Below, piece by piece: positions 42,234 to 53,134 of a stretch of 64,000 nucleotides of DNA. The number at the start of each line of letters is the position of its first letter. Positions within the stretch are counted from its first letter, which is position 1. The position numbers were made by a program, and so were the translations under genes. The notes beneath the pieces were generated by a model. That model was not told the origin of the DNA, searched no databases, and saw nothing but the letters and a program-made list of their open reading frames with translations. Location: contig CM074134.1 of the NCBI GenBank assembly GCA_037178625.1, positions 2,604,001 to 2,668,000 of the forward strand. The letters run 5' to 3'. This DNA comes from Skeletonema tropicum. Its lineage: Eukaryota; Bacillariophyta; Thalassiosirophyceae; Thalassiosirales; Thalassiosiraceae.

Positions 42234-42925
42234 GGTTGAATGAAACAAAATTATGGGAAGGCTATCATACTTCAAGCCATCACTGTATGCAAATGAGAAG
42301 GGGTTGAAAAAAAAAGAAAAAAATGAGAACACTGCATTTGAGTAAGAGTAAGCCTCAGCGACAGTTGGATACAGGACCTTTGCCTTTGCTGATCGCATCA
42401 TTGATGCGTCAAAGACACATCCTCTTGTCTATCGTACTAAACAGACCAGAGGTTCTGATACTTGCGTGTGTGTCCCTCTTCTCTATGATATTAAGTAGTT
42501 AGGTCCTGATACTTGCGTGTTTGTCTAGCTCTTAAAATACAGAAGAGTAACACCACGGATTTGGGCAAGATATATGAGTTGTCATTTTTCATCTTTTTCT
42601 TTTCGTTGAAAGATCGCTGGCTTCCGTTGCGTCGAGTCTTAAAATCTATTGCACCAGAAGACATCATCAACTGTGGTAAGAGTAAGTAGAAGTAACCTCA
42701 AGCTTGCTTCTTAGCGTCAGCGTCTCGATCGGACGACGACGAAGCAGCGGCAGCAGATCATCTCTATCGAGAAAAGTACAAAGAATGATGTCTGATGCAA
42801 CACTCAGACTGAACAGTGTACCACTACCACTACCACTGCAACGATCTCTTCAAAGAAGCAAAGAACAGCTCATCTGCAGCTGTAAAATTCAGGCTTTATC
42901 TTTTCTCGTCTCTATCTCTCTAGAT

Positions 42926-43362
42926 TTAGATCCACCGGAATCTCGCCCATCCCTTCTGCTCTTCTTCACTCGACTCGTTATCATCTGCCTCAGGAGGTTC
43001 CATCCCCAATTGCCTTACTTTCCTCTCTTACGATTTCTTCTTTTTCTTCTCTTTCTTTGATTTCTTTTCTTCATCTGCTTTCGCATACACCTCCATGGAC
43101 CGCTGCTGACGAATCATCTGAAAAGGAGCTGTTTCAGCAATCACCTTTTCCGCCACTGTCAAGTTAGGCGGAGGGTCGTCGTTAAATAGATCTTGCTTGC
43201 CCGAGAGATGAAAAGATGCAACCACAACCTCCTTTTTCTTTTCACCTGCTTCACTCTTCAGCAACCCTTTCGCAGATGCTCCTGAGGCTAGCAATGCAGC
43301 CGTACGACAGCAGCCTTAACGTTGGGGGCTGCTGTACTCATCTTGGATTTTCCCTTCGCCAT
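42926..43362 (-). pseudogene. Lys-rich tandem paralogue, copy 2 (frameshift and in-frame stop)
   Basis: ATG 43362. A G missing after NVKAAV (about 43,310) shifts the frame. The body resumes as ASGASAKGLLKSE... through VVVASFHLSGKQDL and AEKVIAETAPFQM. A stop at 43028 precedes the conserved tail RKVRQLGMEPPEADD, which continues in phase to 42926. Confidence 0.65.
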
Positions 43363-43984
43363 CGTCAAGAAAGAAGAACATAATTATGGGAAGATTCTGA
43401 TCCCATGCTATTTAGCTTCGAGCTCAATCAACACTGCATGCAGTATGATGTAATGCAACGAAAAATGAGAAGAGGTCGAAAAATGAGAACACCTACCACC
43501 GCAAAAAGATTCTGCATTTGCGAGGGAGTATGTACTATAAGTCTTAGCAGACATTTAGGCACTCGTACGAGCATTGGCAAAGTACAATAGCGCTCTTCGA
43601 GCTTCCCTCCCAGCAAGCTATATATCTACAAGTTAGAGCCAACTCATCTACGGGTGGACACAGTCTCTGGTCTCTCTAGAGTACGGCATTAAGAGATGAT
43701 GTTACCATCACCTGGACGGAAACACAAGTGCAACAGCTGTATGGTACGCTGGAAATATGCTTTGCTGCCACCATCAACCATGCTGCCACACGCTTGCTTC
43801 AGTTCCTACGTTCAACTTCAACTGTAACCTCAATCTGTAACCTAAACCTAAACGTATCTTTATGCATACATATGATGTAGTTCTTGTGACTTGTGACCTT
43901 ATGGTACGACGCGATGCTACGGTATCCTGTCCTTGAGGTAGGTATTAGGTACAAGAGACCGGGAGATCGATCGCAGCAGTCGAT

Positions 43985-44530
43985 TTGCCTGAACACGATG
44001 GGCTCCCAAGAAGCTTTTCACCCCGAACGAAAATGATATCTCGTCTCTTGCGTAGCGAGAACATGAAAGCCAGGGTTTGCGGTATGTTCTTTAAGGCAGT
44101 CGTGCAGGCAGTGCTGTATGGGAGTGAGACTTGGGTATTGTCGGATTCGGCTGTGCGGTGTCGGAAGGCTTCTATTATCGAGCTGCTTGCCGTATGGCAA
44201 GAAAGAATCGTCCTAAGAAGAACGACCGAACTGGAGAGTGGACGTATCCGGGGATGAGAAGGAGTTATTTGAGGAGGTTGGGTTGTATACTTTGACGGAG
44301 TACATCGAAAAGCGGAGAAAGACTATTGGGGCATAATCAGGGACCGCTCGATTCTTGATCTTTGTAGGGATGGCGGCAAACACCGATGGTGGTGGGAGCA
44401 GCCGTTTGAGGCTGACCCGGAGAGGGAAGAGGATGCCTCTTCTATTGTTTCTGGAGCTGGGGCCGCTTCTGAGGTGGACGGATGCGGCAAGATGTATGAG
44501 TTGTCATTTTTCATCTTTTTCTTTTCGTTG
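43985..44530 (+). pseudogene. LINE (non-LTR retrotransposon) remnant
   Basis: One frame reads KARVCGMFFKAVVQAVLYGSETWVL, the characteristic end of LINE reverse transcriptases. After a frame change, GLYTLTEYIEKRRKTI follows near 44,270. It lies between paralogue copies 2 and 3, inside duplicated DNA, and has no 5' portion. Confidence 0.7.
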
Positions 44531-44840
44531 AAAGATCGTTTGCTTCCATTTGCGTCGAGTCTTAAAATCTGTTGCTCCAGAAGACATCATCAACTGTGGT
44601 AAGAGTAAGTAACCTCAAGCTTCTTAGCGTCAGCGACTCGATCGAGGTAGACTTGGACGACGACAAAGCAGCAGCAGATCATCTCTGTCGAGAAAAGTAC
44701 AAATAATAATGTCTGATGCCACACTCAGACTGAACAGTGTGCCACTACCACTGCAACGATCTCTCCAAAGAAGCAGAGAACAGCTCATCTGCAGCTGTAA
44801 AATTCAGGCTCTTTACTTTATCTTCTCTTTATCTCTAGAT

Positions 44841-45343
44841 CTAGATCCACCGGAATCTCGCCCATCCCTTCTGCTCTTCTTCACTCGACTCGTTATCATC
44901 TGCCTCAGGAGGTTCCATCCCCAATTGCCTTACTTTCCTCTTTTTCTTCTTCTTCTCTTTCTTCTTCTCTTTTGATATCTTATCTTTCTTCTCTTTCTTT
45001 TTGACATCTTCATCTGCTTTCGCATACACCTCCATGGACCGCTTCTGACGAATAATCCATTATCTACTGCTGTCCCATACTCCGCCATGGACCGCTGCTG
45101 ACGAATCATCTGAAACGGAACTGTTTCAGCAATCACCTTTTCCGTCACTGCCAAGTTGGGCGGCGGATCATCATTTAGATCTTGTTTGCGCGAGAGATGA
45201 AAAGATGCAACCACAACTTCCTTTTCACCTGTTTCACTCTTCAGCAACTCTTTCGCAGATGCTCCAGAGGCTAGCAAAGCAGCCGTACTGACAGCAGCCT
45301 TAACGTTGGGGGCTGCTGCATTCTTGGATTTTCCCTTCGCCAT
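44841..45343 (-). pseudogene. Lys-rich tandem paralogue, copy 3 (frameshifted, internally duplicated)
   Basis: ATG 45343, MAKGKSKNAAAPNVKAAVSTAA. The frame stays open through VVVASFHLSRKQDL and AEK/TEKVIAETVPFQM. Then a QRSM segment is repeated (RQQRSMAEYG and, in another phase, RSMEVYAKADED), as if two paralogues had been fused. The 3' part (KKKEKK..., VRQLGMEPPEADDNESSEEE) is in the second frame to 44841. Confidence 0.65.
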
Positions 45344-46018
45344 CGTGGAGAAAGAAGTAAATAATCATGGGAAGGCGCTACGTCGAGCCGCATAATTGTA
45401 TGCATTATGTACGTGTTATCTGCTTCTCATGCACAATGCAAGTCAATCAACCATGAGAGCACCGAACACCGAACACCGAACACCGCGCTGCAAAGATCCT
45501 GACTCGCGTTGCGTGCGAGTAAAAGTCTCAGTCTCAGCAGACAATGCTTCCCACGATACAAATCTCTTATCTCTATACTTTTTATGCACCAGAGTTGCAG
45601 ACGCCTGCTAAGACGTCGTTTTACTCTCATTCAGTACTGAAGCGTTGATCTCACACAAACAACTTAGGATATCTTACACTCATAACGTCTACACTAACAC
45701 ATCAACTTCTTCAAGGCACCGATAATGCGCATGACGTTAATGTCTCTGCCAATGCCGAGAAAGGTGCTAGATGAAAACGGGTCAAAACAAAAGGAAAAAC
45801 ACACGTGGACATCGACATGAAATAATAGACTCTGTAGACGAACATAATGTTAATGTTTAATATAATACTCAGATTGAACAATGTATCGCGATCCTTCAGA
45901 AACATAGCACTGCTCACCTCTCAGGTTCAAGCTCTCTTTATAGTCTCGTCTTTAGATTGAAGGAAATCTCTTCTTTCTCTTCGTTCGTCTTCACCGACTC
46001 AAGGGGTTCCTTCCCCAA
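45344..46018. other. spacer between paralogue copies 3 and 4
   Basis: No gene recognised. The short 45711-45917 frame has no domain. A triple GAACACC direct repeat lies at about 45,462-45,484, and the sequence next to copy 4 is its lost tail. Confidence 0.45.
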
Positions 46019-46510
46019 CTACTTCGCCTTCTTCTTATCCTTCTTCTCATCCTTCTTATCCTTCTTCTTGCCTTCCTTTTTCTTCTTTTTCTCTTTCTTC
46101 TTCTTAGCCTTTTCGCTGTCACTTGCTGTTTCTATTTCGCCTCCCTTCCTCTTAGTGTGCTTCTTCTTCATCTTCCTCTTCCTTACATGCCTTGCCGTTG
46201 TCATTTCTCCTCCCACATTATCTACTGCTGTCCCATACTCCTCCATGGACCGCTTCTGACGATTCATTTGGAAAGGATCTGTTTCAGCAATCACCCTTTC
46301 CGCCACTGCCAAGTTAGGCGGAGGATCGCCATTATTTAGACCTTGCTTGCCCGAGAGATGAAAAGATGCAACCACAGCCTCCTCCTCACCCATTCCTGCT
46401 CCACTTCCACGCAATCCTTTGGCAGATGCTCCAGAAGCTAGCAATGCAGCCGTACCGATAGCAGCCTTAACGTTGGGAGCTACTGCACACTTGGATTTCC
46501 CTTTTGCCAT
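46019..46510 (-). CDS. Lys-rich tandem paralogue, copy 4 (open, shortened tail)
   Basis: 163 residues from ATG 46510. N-terminal MAKGKSKCAVAPNVKAAIGTAALLASGASAKG, middle VVASFHLSGKQGLNNGDPPPNLAVAERVIAETDPF, and a Lys-dominated second half. It is the only copy open from start to Lys run. Its stop TAG sits where copies 1-3 have Gln of VRQLGMEPP, and tail-like codons (LGKEPLES...) continue in phase to about 45,955, so the tail has been lost by a nonsense change. Function unknown. Confidence 0.7.
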   Translation of the reverse strand: MAKGKSKCAVAPNVKAAIGTAALLASGASAKGLRGSGAGMGEEEAVVASFHLSGKQGLNNGDPPPNLAVAERVIAETDPFQMNRQKRSMEEYGTAVDNVGGEMTTARHVRKRKMKKKHTKRKGGEIETASDSEKAKKKKEKKKKKEGKKKDKKDEKKDKKKAK

Positions 46511-47555
46511 GGTTGAACGAGACAAATTATGGGAAGGTTCTGATCACATCATCATGCCAGCTCGCCGAGCGCAGCACTGCATGCAGTACGATGTAATGCA
46601 ACGAAAAAATGAGAAGGGTCGAAAAATGAGAACACCGCACCGCAAAAAGATTCTGCATTTGCGAAGGAGTAAAAGTCTCAGCAGACATTCGGGCACTCGT
46701 ACGAGCATTGGCAAAGAATTGTGATCAACAACATCTTCGGTGCAGCAAGCTCTCTCTATTATCTATGGCAATCTTATTCTCTATGAACATACCAGTTTAT
46801 TTAAGTCCTGATACTTGCGGTGCTTGTCTACAGCTCAAGAATCACTTCTTGCTTCATGCCACAAAGAGTAACACAATCGACTGCGGGTTTGAAAGAAGCC
46901 AATGCAATCACGCGAGTATGAGTATGAGTTATCAATTTTCATCTTTTCATCTCTTCTGGAAGACCGCTTGCTTCTTTTTGCGTTAGTATGTGTACTCCAT
47001 TCTGTGGAATCTGCTGCACAAGAATACATCGCCAACTCTGTGACGTGGGAGTTAGGTATCCTTCAGCATGTCATCAAGGTCAAGGACTTCTACAGCGCCA
47101 GAGTTTCGTTTGAGATAGGCTTGCTCTCTCAACTCCAGTGTTGCAGACAGGTCGACATAGAAGATGGCTCTTCATAGACAATGATTAGAGCAGTTGTTTC
47201 GTGAGAAAAGTGCACTGAAACAATGATGAAATCTTCTTTCAATAGATGTCTCAATCGTACACAGGAAGAGATCAAAGAGGAGCGCAATGATACAGTTTTC
47301 TCAGATATAAAAAACGTTTATAGTACAACTTCACCAATGTATATTATTGTCCAAACTGCATGCAGAGCAACCCAACACATTCCAGATTTCCAAAAGCGCA
47401 GCGGACCTAGCCTTGTACGGCCAACGAACAATCTAGTCCTTTCCATTATCCCCCTCACTCCCTTGCATCATCCAACCCCATACAACACCCAATATAATCC
47501 GAGATAATCCCACCACCAAACGCCTCATTCACCCGTCTTCCTCACCACCTTCTCT
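46511..47555. other. 5' flank of paralogue copy 4; no gene seen
   Basis: Sequence such as ATGCAGTA(T/C)GATGTAATGCAACG and GAGTATGAGTT(A/G)TCA(A/T)TTTTCATC is shared with the flanks of other copies (43,436; 42,575; 44,497), confirming that upstream DNA was duplicated too. Frames of 60-100 codons show no domain. Confidence 0.5.
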
Positions 47556-47807
47556 CTACTCCCAAACAACATTCCCCACAAGTCTCTCACCACTATAATA
47601 CGCCCCCTCTCTCACACGTCCACCATCCCTCCACTCACCCACATACCTCATCCCCCCATGCTCCCTCACGAACGATCCGCTCCCATGAGGCTTCCCATCT
47701 TCGTTGATCTCACCCGTGTATTTTCCCTTGATTCCGCCAATGGTATAATCCGAGTTTTCGACTGAGAGTGATCGAGAACGTTGTTCGGTGTTCTTTGAGG
47801 AATCCAT
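47556..47807 (-). CDS. small MORN-repeat protein
   Basis: 83 residues from ATG 47807. After a short Ser-rich lead come YTGEINEDGKPHGSGSF and YVGEWRDGGRVREGAYY, two MORN-like units, then a partial third. MORN repeats often link membranes or act in scaffolds; with this length little else can be said. Copy B of the TIR element begins 192 bp upstream of the start codon. Confidence 0.65.
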   Translation of the reverse strand: MDSSKNTEQRSRSLSVENSDYTIGGIKGKYTGEINEDGKPHGSGSFVREHGGMRYVGEWRDGGRVREGAYYSGERLVGNVVWE

Positions 47808-48410
47808 TTTGTTGCTTTTGTTGTTGTTTTTTGTGTTGTTGATTGATATTGATACTTGTGACTTGTGAGAAACGCTTACGGTCGACGATTATTACTTATA
47901 TGTTGTCTTTATCAATGTTATTGCGTTGGCTTTGCGTTCGTTCGTTATTGCTCTAAAATGCGTTGCGCTTTGTTTTCGTTATTGCTGCTTTTGCTACTCA
48001 CACCAATTTCGCCACTAGTTAAAAAAAAATTTCCTACCATCCCCCTTTTCGGGGGTCACATAGATAATCTTACTAGATATTACGTGTTTAGGTTTTATCC
48101 CCCCTAAGTGCCCCCTTTTTCTCACAGCTAACCGATCCGATTCCACCATGAACATGCCACCCGCTAGCTCAATACGACGTCCCATACAACATCCAATCCA
48201 TGACATCGATCGAAATTGATACCCAAAACAGGTGCCGGATGCCATGCTCTATTAATGCCTAAATTTTCAGCGCTTCGTATAATCTCGATGTCAACCAATT
48301 ATTCGTTATTTTGTTTGTACTTTCCTCGTGGCCTCTTCGTATCTCTAGTTTTTGCCATGATATCTTCATTGTTCTGACTCGCTCTCTTCTTCCCAACGGC
48401 TTCTGCATGT

Positions 48411-49286
48411 TTATCTGCGTCTTTGACAAACCTGCATCTCTCCTCCACTCTCTTCCTTTCCGTTTGATGGAACTGTTCTACCCTTCTCCGTGTAGAACAC
48501 TTTGAACACTTTACCCCAACTGCGTAAGAGAGAGATCATTTCGTCACAGGTCTTGTCAATTTGGTCATCAATATTAGCAACGCTGTCGTCTTTGAACTCA
48601 CGGAGCATTGCCTTTGCCTCGGTGAAAATATCTTCAGCTTTCTTCATGATATCCTTCAATGGGCGGCCTTGAAATTTCCTCTTGTGGTAATCCTCTCGCT
48701 TCACACCATGATTTCTATATATCCTTTCCATGAGCAAATACCAAGTATCGTCAGCGCCTTCTGGCGGCCTCCTCCTCGTTTCATGCGCCGCCTCAATTTT
48801 CTTCTTCAAATCTTTCCTCTCATCTACTAGAGCATCTCTTGATTTTCCCAGTGCAATGAAGGTGGCATCAAGTGCAGCAAGTTCTTCGACTTCGTTGGGC
48901 TGCAAACCAACAGAAGATGCTCTGGTTCTCCGTAACGCCATTAATTGCGTTCGTCTCTTCCCATCAATACTCTTTACCCAAGCATTAACTTCCTTCCGTT
49001 TGTCGGGGATTAGGCGATTCAGTTCATCCACTCTATCCTTCCACTCCTTTTCCTCAGCAGATAACTTGGTCAGGCGCCACTCAACAAGGAAGCCAAAATA
49101 ATCTATGGCATCATTACCAAGACCAATACAAAGATGAAGGACAGGAAGAATGTAATTTTTAATTGGAATCCATGGGAAGTAGGGCCGCCTTTTCACTCCC
49201 ATTCTCTTTGCACCCTTGTTGTTACTATCGGCCATTGCAATTAGATCGTCAATGGTCCAACATTCGCCTTTGTCGTGATTTGGCAC
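48411..49286 (-). pseudogene. middle part of the transposon-A/B protein (C-terminus cut by deletion)
   Basis: 291 codons without its own ATG need; it continues the 49924 frame after a one-base shift. It contains WTIDDLIAMAD, PWIPIKNYILPVLHLCIGLGND, a coiled-coil-like stretch and the ERIYRNHGVKREDYHKRKFQG region also present in copy A. The end is altered by the 179-bp deletion. Confidence 0.55.
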
Positions 49287-49924
49287 ACTCCATTGTTGAG
49301 GACCATGCTATGTCGATTGTTGTCTTTTTCGCAGGTGTCGTCACAGACCCAGTCATCTTCCTCGGGGTAGTTTTGTTCCTCATACCAAACACGCAATTCT
49401 GCATTTACTCTCCGACCGATCACTTCCATCCCTGGGCAACGAGGCGGATACAGCTTTCCGTCATTCGCCTGTTTTAATACACTGGGGTAACATTTTTCCC
49501 ACTTATCTGTTTTTCGTCCTAGACGAATGTACCACCGCGTACTTGATTTCAATGGTGCGGCGGAGACGACCTCTGCATCAATCGTGTGTTCCTCAAAAAA
49601 TGCTTTCCATTTATCAGCGCCTGCACAGATGACTTTATCAGCTGCATTTACTTTCACCAACTTACATTGTTCTAATACCCATATCCAGAGGTCATCGTCT
49701 ATTCCAGCGAATTTTTGTAATGATAATTTGTTCAATTGTAAAATATTTCCCAACTTGTCGGCGTCCATGATTTGACGTACTTCCGGTGGAGGGTTGTCCT
49801 CATCACGATCCCAGATGCGGTACCAATGGGAAATCATTGAGTACTTGCATATATACAATAGCATACCCGCTAATAATAATTCGGGTTTTTCTCGTGGACA
49901 ATCTTTGACGTTGATTGTCTCCAT
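49241..49924 (-). pseudogene. N-terminal part of the transposon-A/B protein
   Basis: 227 codons from ATG 49924. METINVKDCPREKPELLL, a WYRIWDRDEDNPPPEVRQIM segment, then WYIRLGRKTDKWEKCYP and a Cys pair (WVCDDTCEKDN). It ends by a frame change near 49,290; the continuation (NHDKGECWTIDDL, then RPYFPWIPIKNYILPVLHLCIG) is in the overlapping frame 49286-48411. No catalytic motif of a known transposase recognised. Confidence 0.55.
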
Positions 49925-50275
49925 TGCGCTCGTTGTGTTGAAAAAAGATGGCGAGGTGTGCAGGGTAGTTGTGTTTATGACCGTACTGTGCTGTCTTGAC
50001 TGTTCAATGCGTCGTTGCGAAAATTTAACAGTAAGTTGAATATATGGTATAGATTGGATTCGTAAGTTTTCGCAACGGTCTACCGAATGATGCCGTTGTT
50101 ATTGGTGGTTATGATGGTAACTTCCTCGATGCTATTGCAGCGCAAATTAAAAAAAAGTCGTGGTGCTGCTTGTTATTTTTGTACGTAAGACGGTATGTTA
50201 TGTGACTGTACATTAGTTTACAAGTAAAAAAATTTAACACGGGATGCGCGATGTGAAATCGGTGTGATACTCTTC

Positions 50276-50278
<3 letters not shown>

Positions 50279-50306
<28 letters not shown>

Positions 50307-50337
50307 TAAATAAGTGATTAGTTTAGGATGGTATTCA
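50279..50337 (-). mobile_element. short retroposed insert with poly(A) tail and 13-bp target duplication
   Basis: On the minus strand: a ~34-nt tail (TGAATACCATCCTAAACTAA...) followed by ~25 A. The 13-bp direct repeat GATACTCTTCTTT flanks it at 50266-50278 and 50338-50350. The tail matches 30575-30603. This is the signature of target-primed reverse transcription with extreme 5' truncation. Confidence 0.8.
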
Positions 50338-50747
50338 GATACTCTTCTTTGGTGTGCTGCCGAAGAAAAAAAATGCCATTTTGCGAGGCAAGAAAGAAGA
50401 AAGCGCCCCCTGAGAAGCAGCAATTTACGGGCAATAATGCCCGATAGTATTACCGTTCATCTAGAGTGACACGATAAATTAATTTGGGTATTTGCCCTCT
50501 TGCCCCCAATATAATAATTTGAGTTTTCGATCTTCAAACGGAAGAACTTCAATCTATCAAGATAGACCCGCGTGAGTGGACGACCCCGCGCGTTGGCAAG
50601 ACTCAATATGCAGGGTGTCAATTATTTTTCCCGCCAACGTCCCTGGCACCTCCACCCTCCACCGTCCACCGGCCACCAAAACACCACATCCATGAGCATG
50701 CCTGCATGGCAGCCTACTACGATATAACATCATAGGAGTACACCATC

Positions 50748-51821
50748 ATGACAGAAAAACCACCAGCAGCACTTCATCGGCCACCAACACAACAATGGGC
50801 CAGCCTCGCCGACCGCCTCAACCCCAACCGTCCAGCCTTTGACGCACAACTAAAACGTTCATGGAAGACCCTATCCAAATCGGAGAAAAAGAGCATCATC
50901 AAAGAAGACCGTGAGAAAATTCAAGCATTAAAATCACGAGGCACATCACACCAATTGCCATTTGAAGCGGATACAGATGATCATTGTGAGACTAGTCACG
51001 TTGCCTATGCGCATATCGCTCCCATATTGAATCACATCGCTAAACGGATAGGAAAGACACCGAGGAATTTGCAAATTTATGATCCGTACTATTGTGCTGG
51101 AACTGTAGTACAACACTTGAACAAACTGGGATTTGAGAATGTGTACAATCAACCAGAGGATTTTTATCAAGTGATACGAGATGGGTGTGTACCACAACAT
51201 GATGTGTTGGTGACAAACCCACCCTATAGCGGTGATCACTTTGAACGACTACTACAATTTTGTTCCGAAAATAACAAGCCGGCATTATTACTTATTCCAG
51301 ATCACTTGTCGAAAAAGAAGTATGTGCAAGATTATCTTGACAAGTATTTCTTTTTGACGCCTGCGGAACGGTATTTTTATTGGACTCCGGAGGGGTTGCG
51401 TCCAAATGATGATGAGGGGAATGGGAATGGTACTGATAACAAGAAAAACACCAAGAAGAAGAAGAAGAACAAACAACACAAGAATCTAATGTTGGGTACC
51501 CGCAACTCACCGTTCGCCTCACATTGGTTCATTTCCACAAATCCAGTGGCACCAAATGATAAGACTATATCGCTCATTCGAAGTACAGAAATTCACCTTT
51601 TGGATGGGTGCAATGTATACGAACGGCAAGAAGACATTGTACAGACGAACAGTTTTCGAAAGCGGAAAGAAATGGAGCAGAATGAGAGTAATGCAGAATG
51701 TAAAGATCAGCGAGTAGAAGAGGAAGGACAAAGAAAACGACGACGAAAGAAGAAAAGAGTACAAAAAGAGAAATGTGCTCCAGCGATTGGAGGTACAGAT
51801 GGGAGCAATCCATTTTTCTAG
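50748..51821 (+). CDS. putative N6-adenine-type methyltransferase (NPPY motif)
   Basis: 357 residues from ATG 50748. The SAM-binding strand reads IYDPYYCAGTVVQHL (about residue 110) and the catalytic motif is LVTNPPYSGDH (~160), followed by ALLLIPDHLSKKKYVQDYL and a TPAERYFYWTPEG segment. This order fits class-beta/gamma N6-adenine or related N/Q methyltransferases; substrate (DNA, rRNA, protein Gln) is not readable. Low-complexity Lys runs at about 230-245 and an Arg/Lys-rich C-terminus suggest nucleolar or nuclear location. An imperfect copy of the last ~50 bp of the gene recurs at about 51,940-51,990. Confidence 0.7.
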   Translation: MTEKPPAALHRPPTQQWASLADRLNPNRPAFDAQLKRSWKTLSKSEKKSIIKEDREKIQALKSRGTSHQLPFEADTDDHCETSHVAYAHIAPILNHIAKRIGKTPRNLQIYDPYYCAGTVVQHLNKLGFENVYNQPEDFYQVIRDGCVPQHDVLVTNPPYSGDHFERLLQFCSENNKPALLLIPDHLSKKKYVQDYLDKYFFLTPAERYFYWTPEGLRPNDDEGNGNGTDNKKNTKKKKKNKQHKNLMLGTRNSPFASHWFISTNPVAPNDKTISLIRSTEIHLLDGCNVYERQEDIVQTNSFRKRKEMEQNESNAECKDQRVEEEGQRKRRRKKKRVQKEKCAPAIGGTDGSNPFF

Positions 51822-52346
51822 TGCTCTCTAGAGGATTTATTAGCTTATCTTCTTTCAGTATGTTATTATCTTCTTCCGGTCGAGTTGCATTTGATACTGC
51901 GTTATCTCTTGTTCAAGTACTGCTTCGTAGAAGGTGGAGGCACAGAAGCTACATCAGCTACTGGAGGACGCAATCCATTTTTCTCGTGCTGTCTCTGGTT
52001 TCATCGTGTAGGAAGAGTGATATTATTTTTTCCTGTTGAGTCGCATTGGATGTTTATTCGTTTGGTATAGCCATTCACCCGCCGGCCACGAAACAATTCA
52101 ATACCTATAAAGGCAAACCACTACTTATGTATGTACTCAAGTTCAGAAGTGAAGATACCTCTACTGTCGCACCGTGAAAATCTGCTCGCATTTTAATTTT
52201 TACATCATTTATTGGTTCGCGTCATCGTCATCGTGTCATTGTCATCACGATTCACGATCAACCAGAACTTATTCCATGCCATGGTAAAATTACCTGGTAT
52301 TGTAGCTGGCATCAATCAAATATAAAACAACAAGAGTAGCGCCACC
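51822..52346. other. intergenic; duplicated 3' end of the methyltransferase gene
   Basis: About 51,925-51,990 repeats the end of the preceding gene (CTGGAGGACGCAATCCATTTTT against TTGGAGGTACAGATGGGAGCAATCC...). The remainder is AT-rich, with TATAAAAC at 52320-52327 just before the next gene. Confidence 0.55.
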
Positions 52347-52793
52347 ATGAAGATATCCACCGCGCTACTGTTATTCGCAGCCATCATCCTCTCAGCGTTA
52401 GTGTCATCCGTCAAAGCCGACGGAGGTTGTGTGACAAGTGCAACTTCCGACCGAGACCAATGTCTCTGCGGATGTATCAGGAGTGGATATGATTGCACGA
52501 CCGGAGAGGATCTCATGGTCGGTGCAACCGATGCTGAATTTAAGGATCGATGTAAATCTGCTATTGTAGCGGGTGGGCCGTGTAGGTGGGTTCAGAGTGC
52601 GGAAAGATCTACCGGAGAGTCTTGCACCTCTTGTGCATCCACCACTTTGTGCGATGGTGGTGGAGGTGATCCTCCGGCAGATGGAGACAAATGTACGGAT
52701 GTAATTTGCTCCGATGATTACTGCCCAGGAAGCTGCTGTGTGAAGGAGAAGGGACCGAATGGAGGCTGTAGTGAAAAGAGGCTTCGTCAATGA
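52347..52793 (+). CDS. small secreted Cys-rich protein
   Basis: 148 residues. ATG 52347 sits in GCCACCATGA, a near-perfect start context. Residues 1-24 are a clear signal peptide (MKISTALLLFAAIILSAL..., cleavage after VKA). The mature part has about 17 Cys in two groups: CLCGCIRSGYDC..., SCTSCAST and, after a Gly/Asp/Pro linker, CTDVICSDDYCPGSCCVKEKG. Probably a disulfide-rich extracellular or cell-wall protein. I do not recognise the family. Confidence 0.7.
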   Translation: MKISTALLLFAAIILSALVSSVKADGGCVTSATSDRDQCLCGCIRSGYDCTTGEDLMVGATDAEFKDRCKSAIVAGGPCRWVQSAERSTGESCTSCASTTLCDGGGGDPPADGDKCTDVICSDDYCPGSCCVKEKGPNGGCSEKRLRQ

Positions 52794-52889
52794 AGGATGT
52801 CGGAAGGGTGCGCAGAATTGCTATGTTCATGTGTATTAAATAAGATGCTATGTACATTATTAATCACATTAAATACTGTGTCTGCATTT

Positions 52890-52912
52890 GATTCTCTCTC
52901 TCTCTCTCTCTT
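52890..52912. repeat. CT microsatellite
   Basis: About nine TC units just downstream of the secreted protein gene; simple-sequence repeat. Confidence 0.9.
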
Positions 52913-53134
52913 CTATTGAATGCTGTCACTCCAACCAGGATTTAAGCATACCATACTGCTTTGACATCTCATCATTAAATTTGTGAGTTTCTTTTTTTCG
53001 TTCGAAGGTAAGGTATCGATCATATCATTTCGTAATGTATGATAGCAAGCATGAACTTCTTCTTGATCATCGCTCTACTTCTCAACTACTGTTCTCTTCA
53101 TCTCATGAAAATACAAACGCAGCAAATCTTCTCC

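Larger units (their letters stand above)
47999..50266 (-). mobile_element. TIR element copy B, ends CACACC...GGTGTG, 2.27 kb
   Basis: Homologous with copy A across both ends. It retains ~780 bp (about 48,922-49,701) missing from A, and lacks ~179 bp present in A (junction at about 48,484). Flanks CTACT on the left and ATACT on the right agree at four of five bases, so the target duplication is unclear. A small retroposed insert with poly(T) lies exactly at its right edge. Confidence 0.8.
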
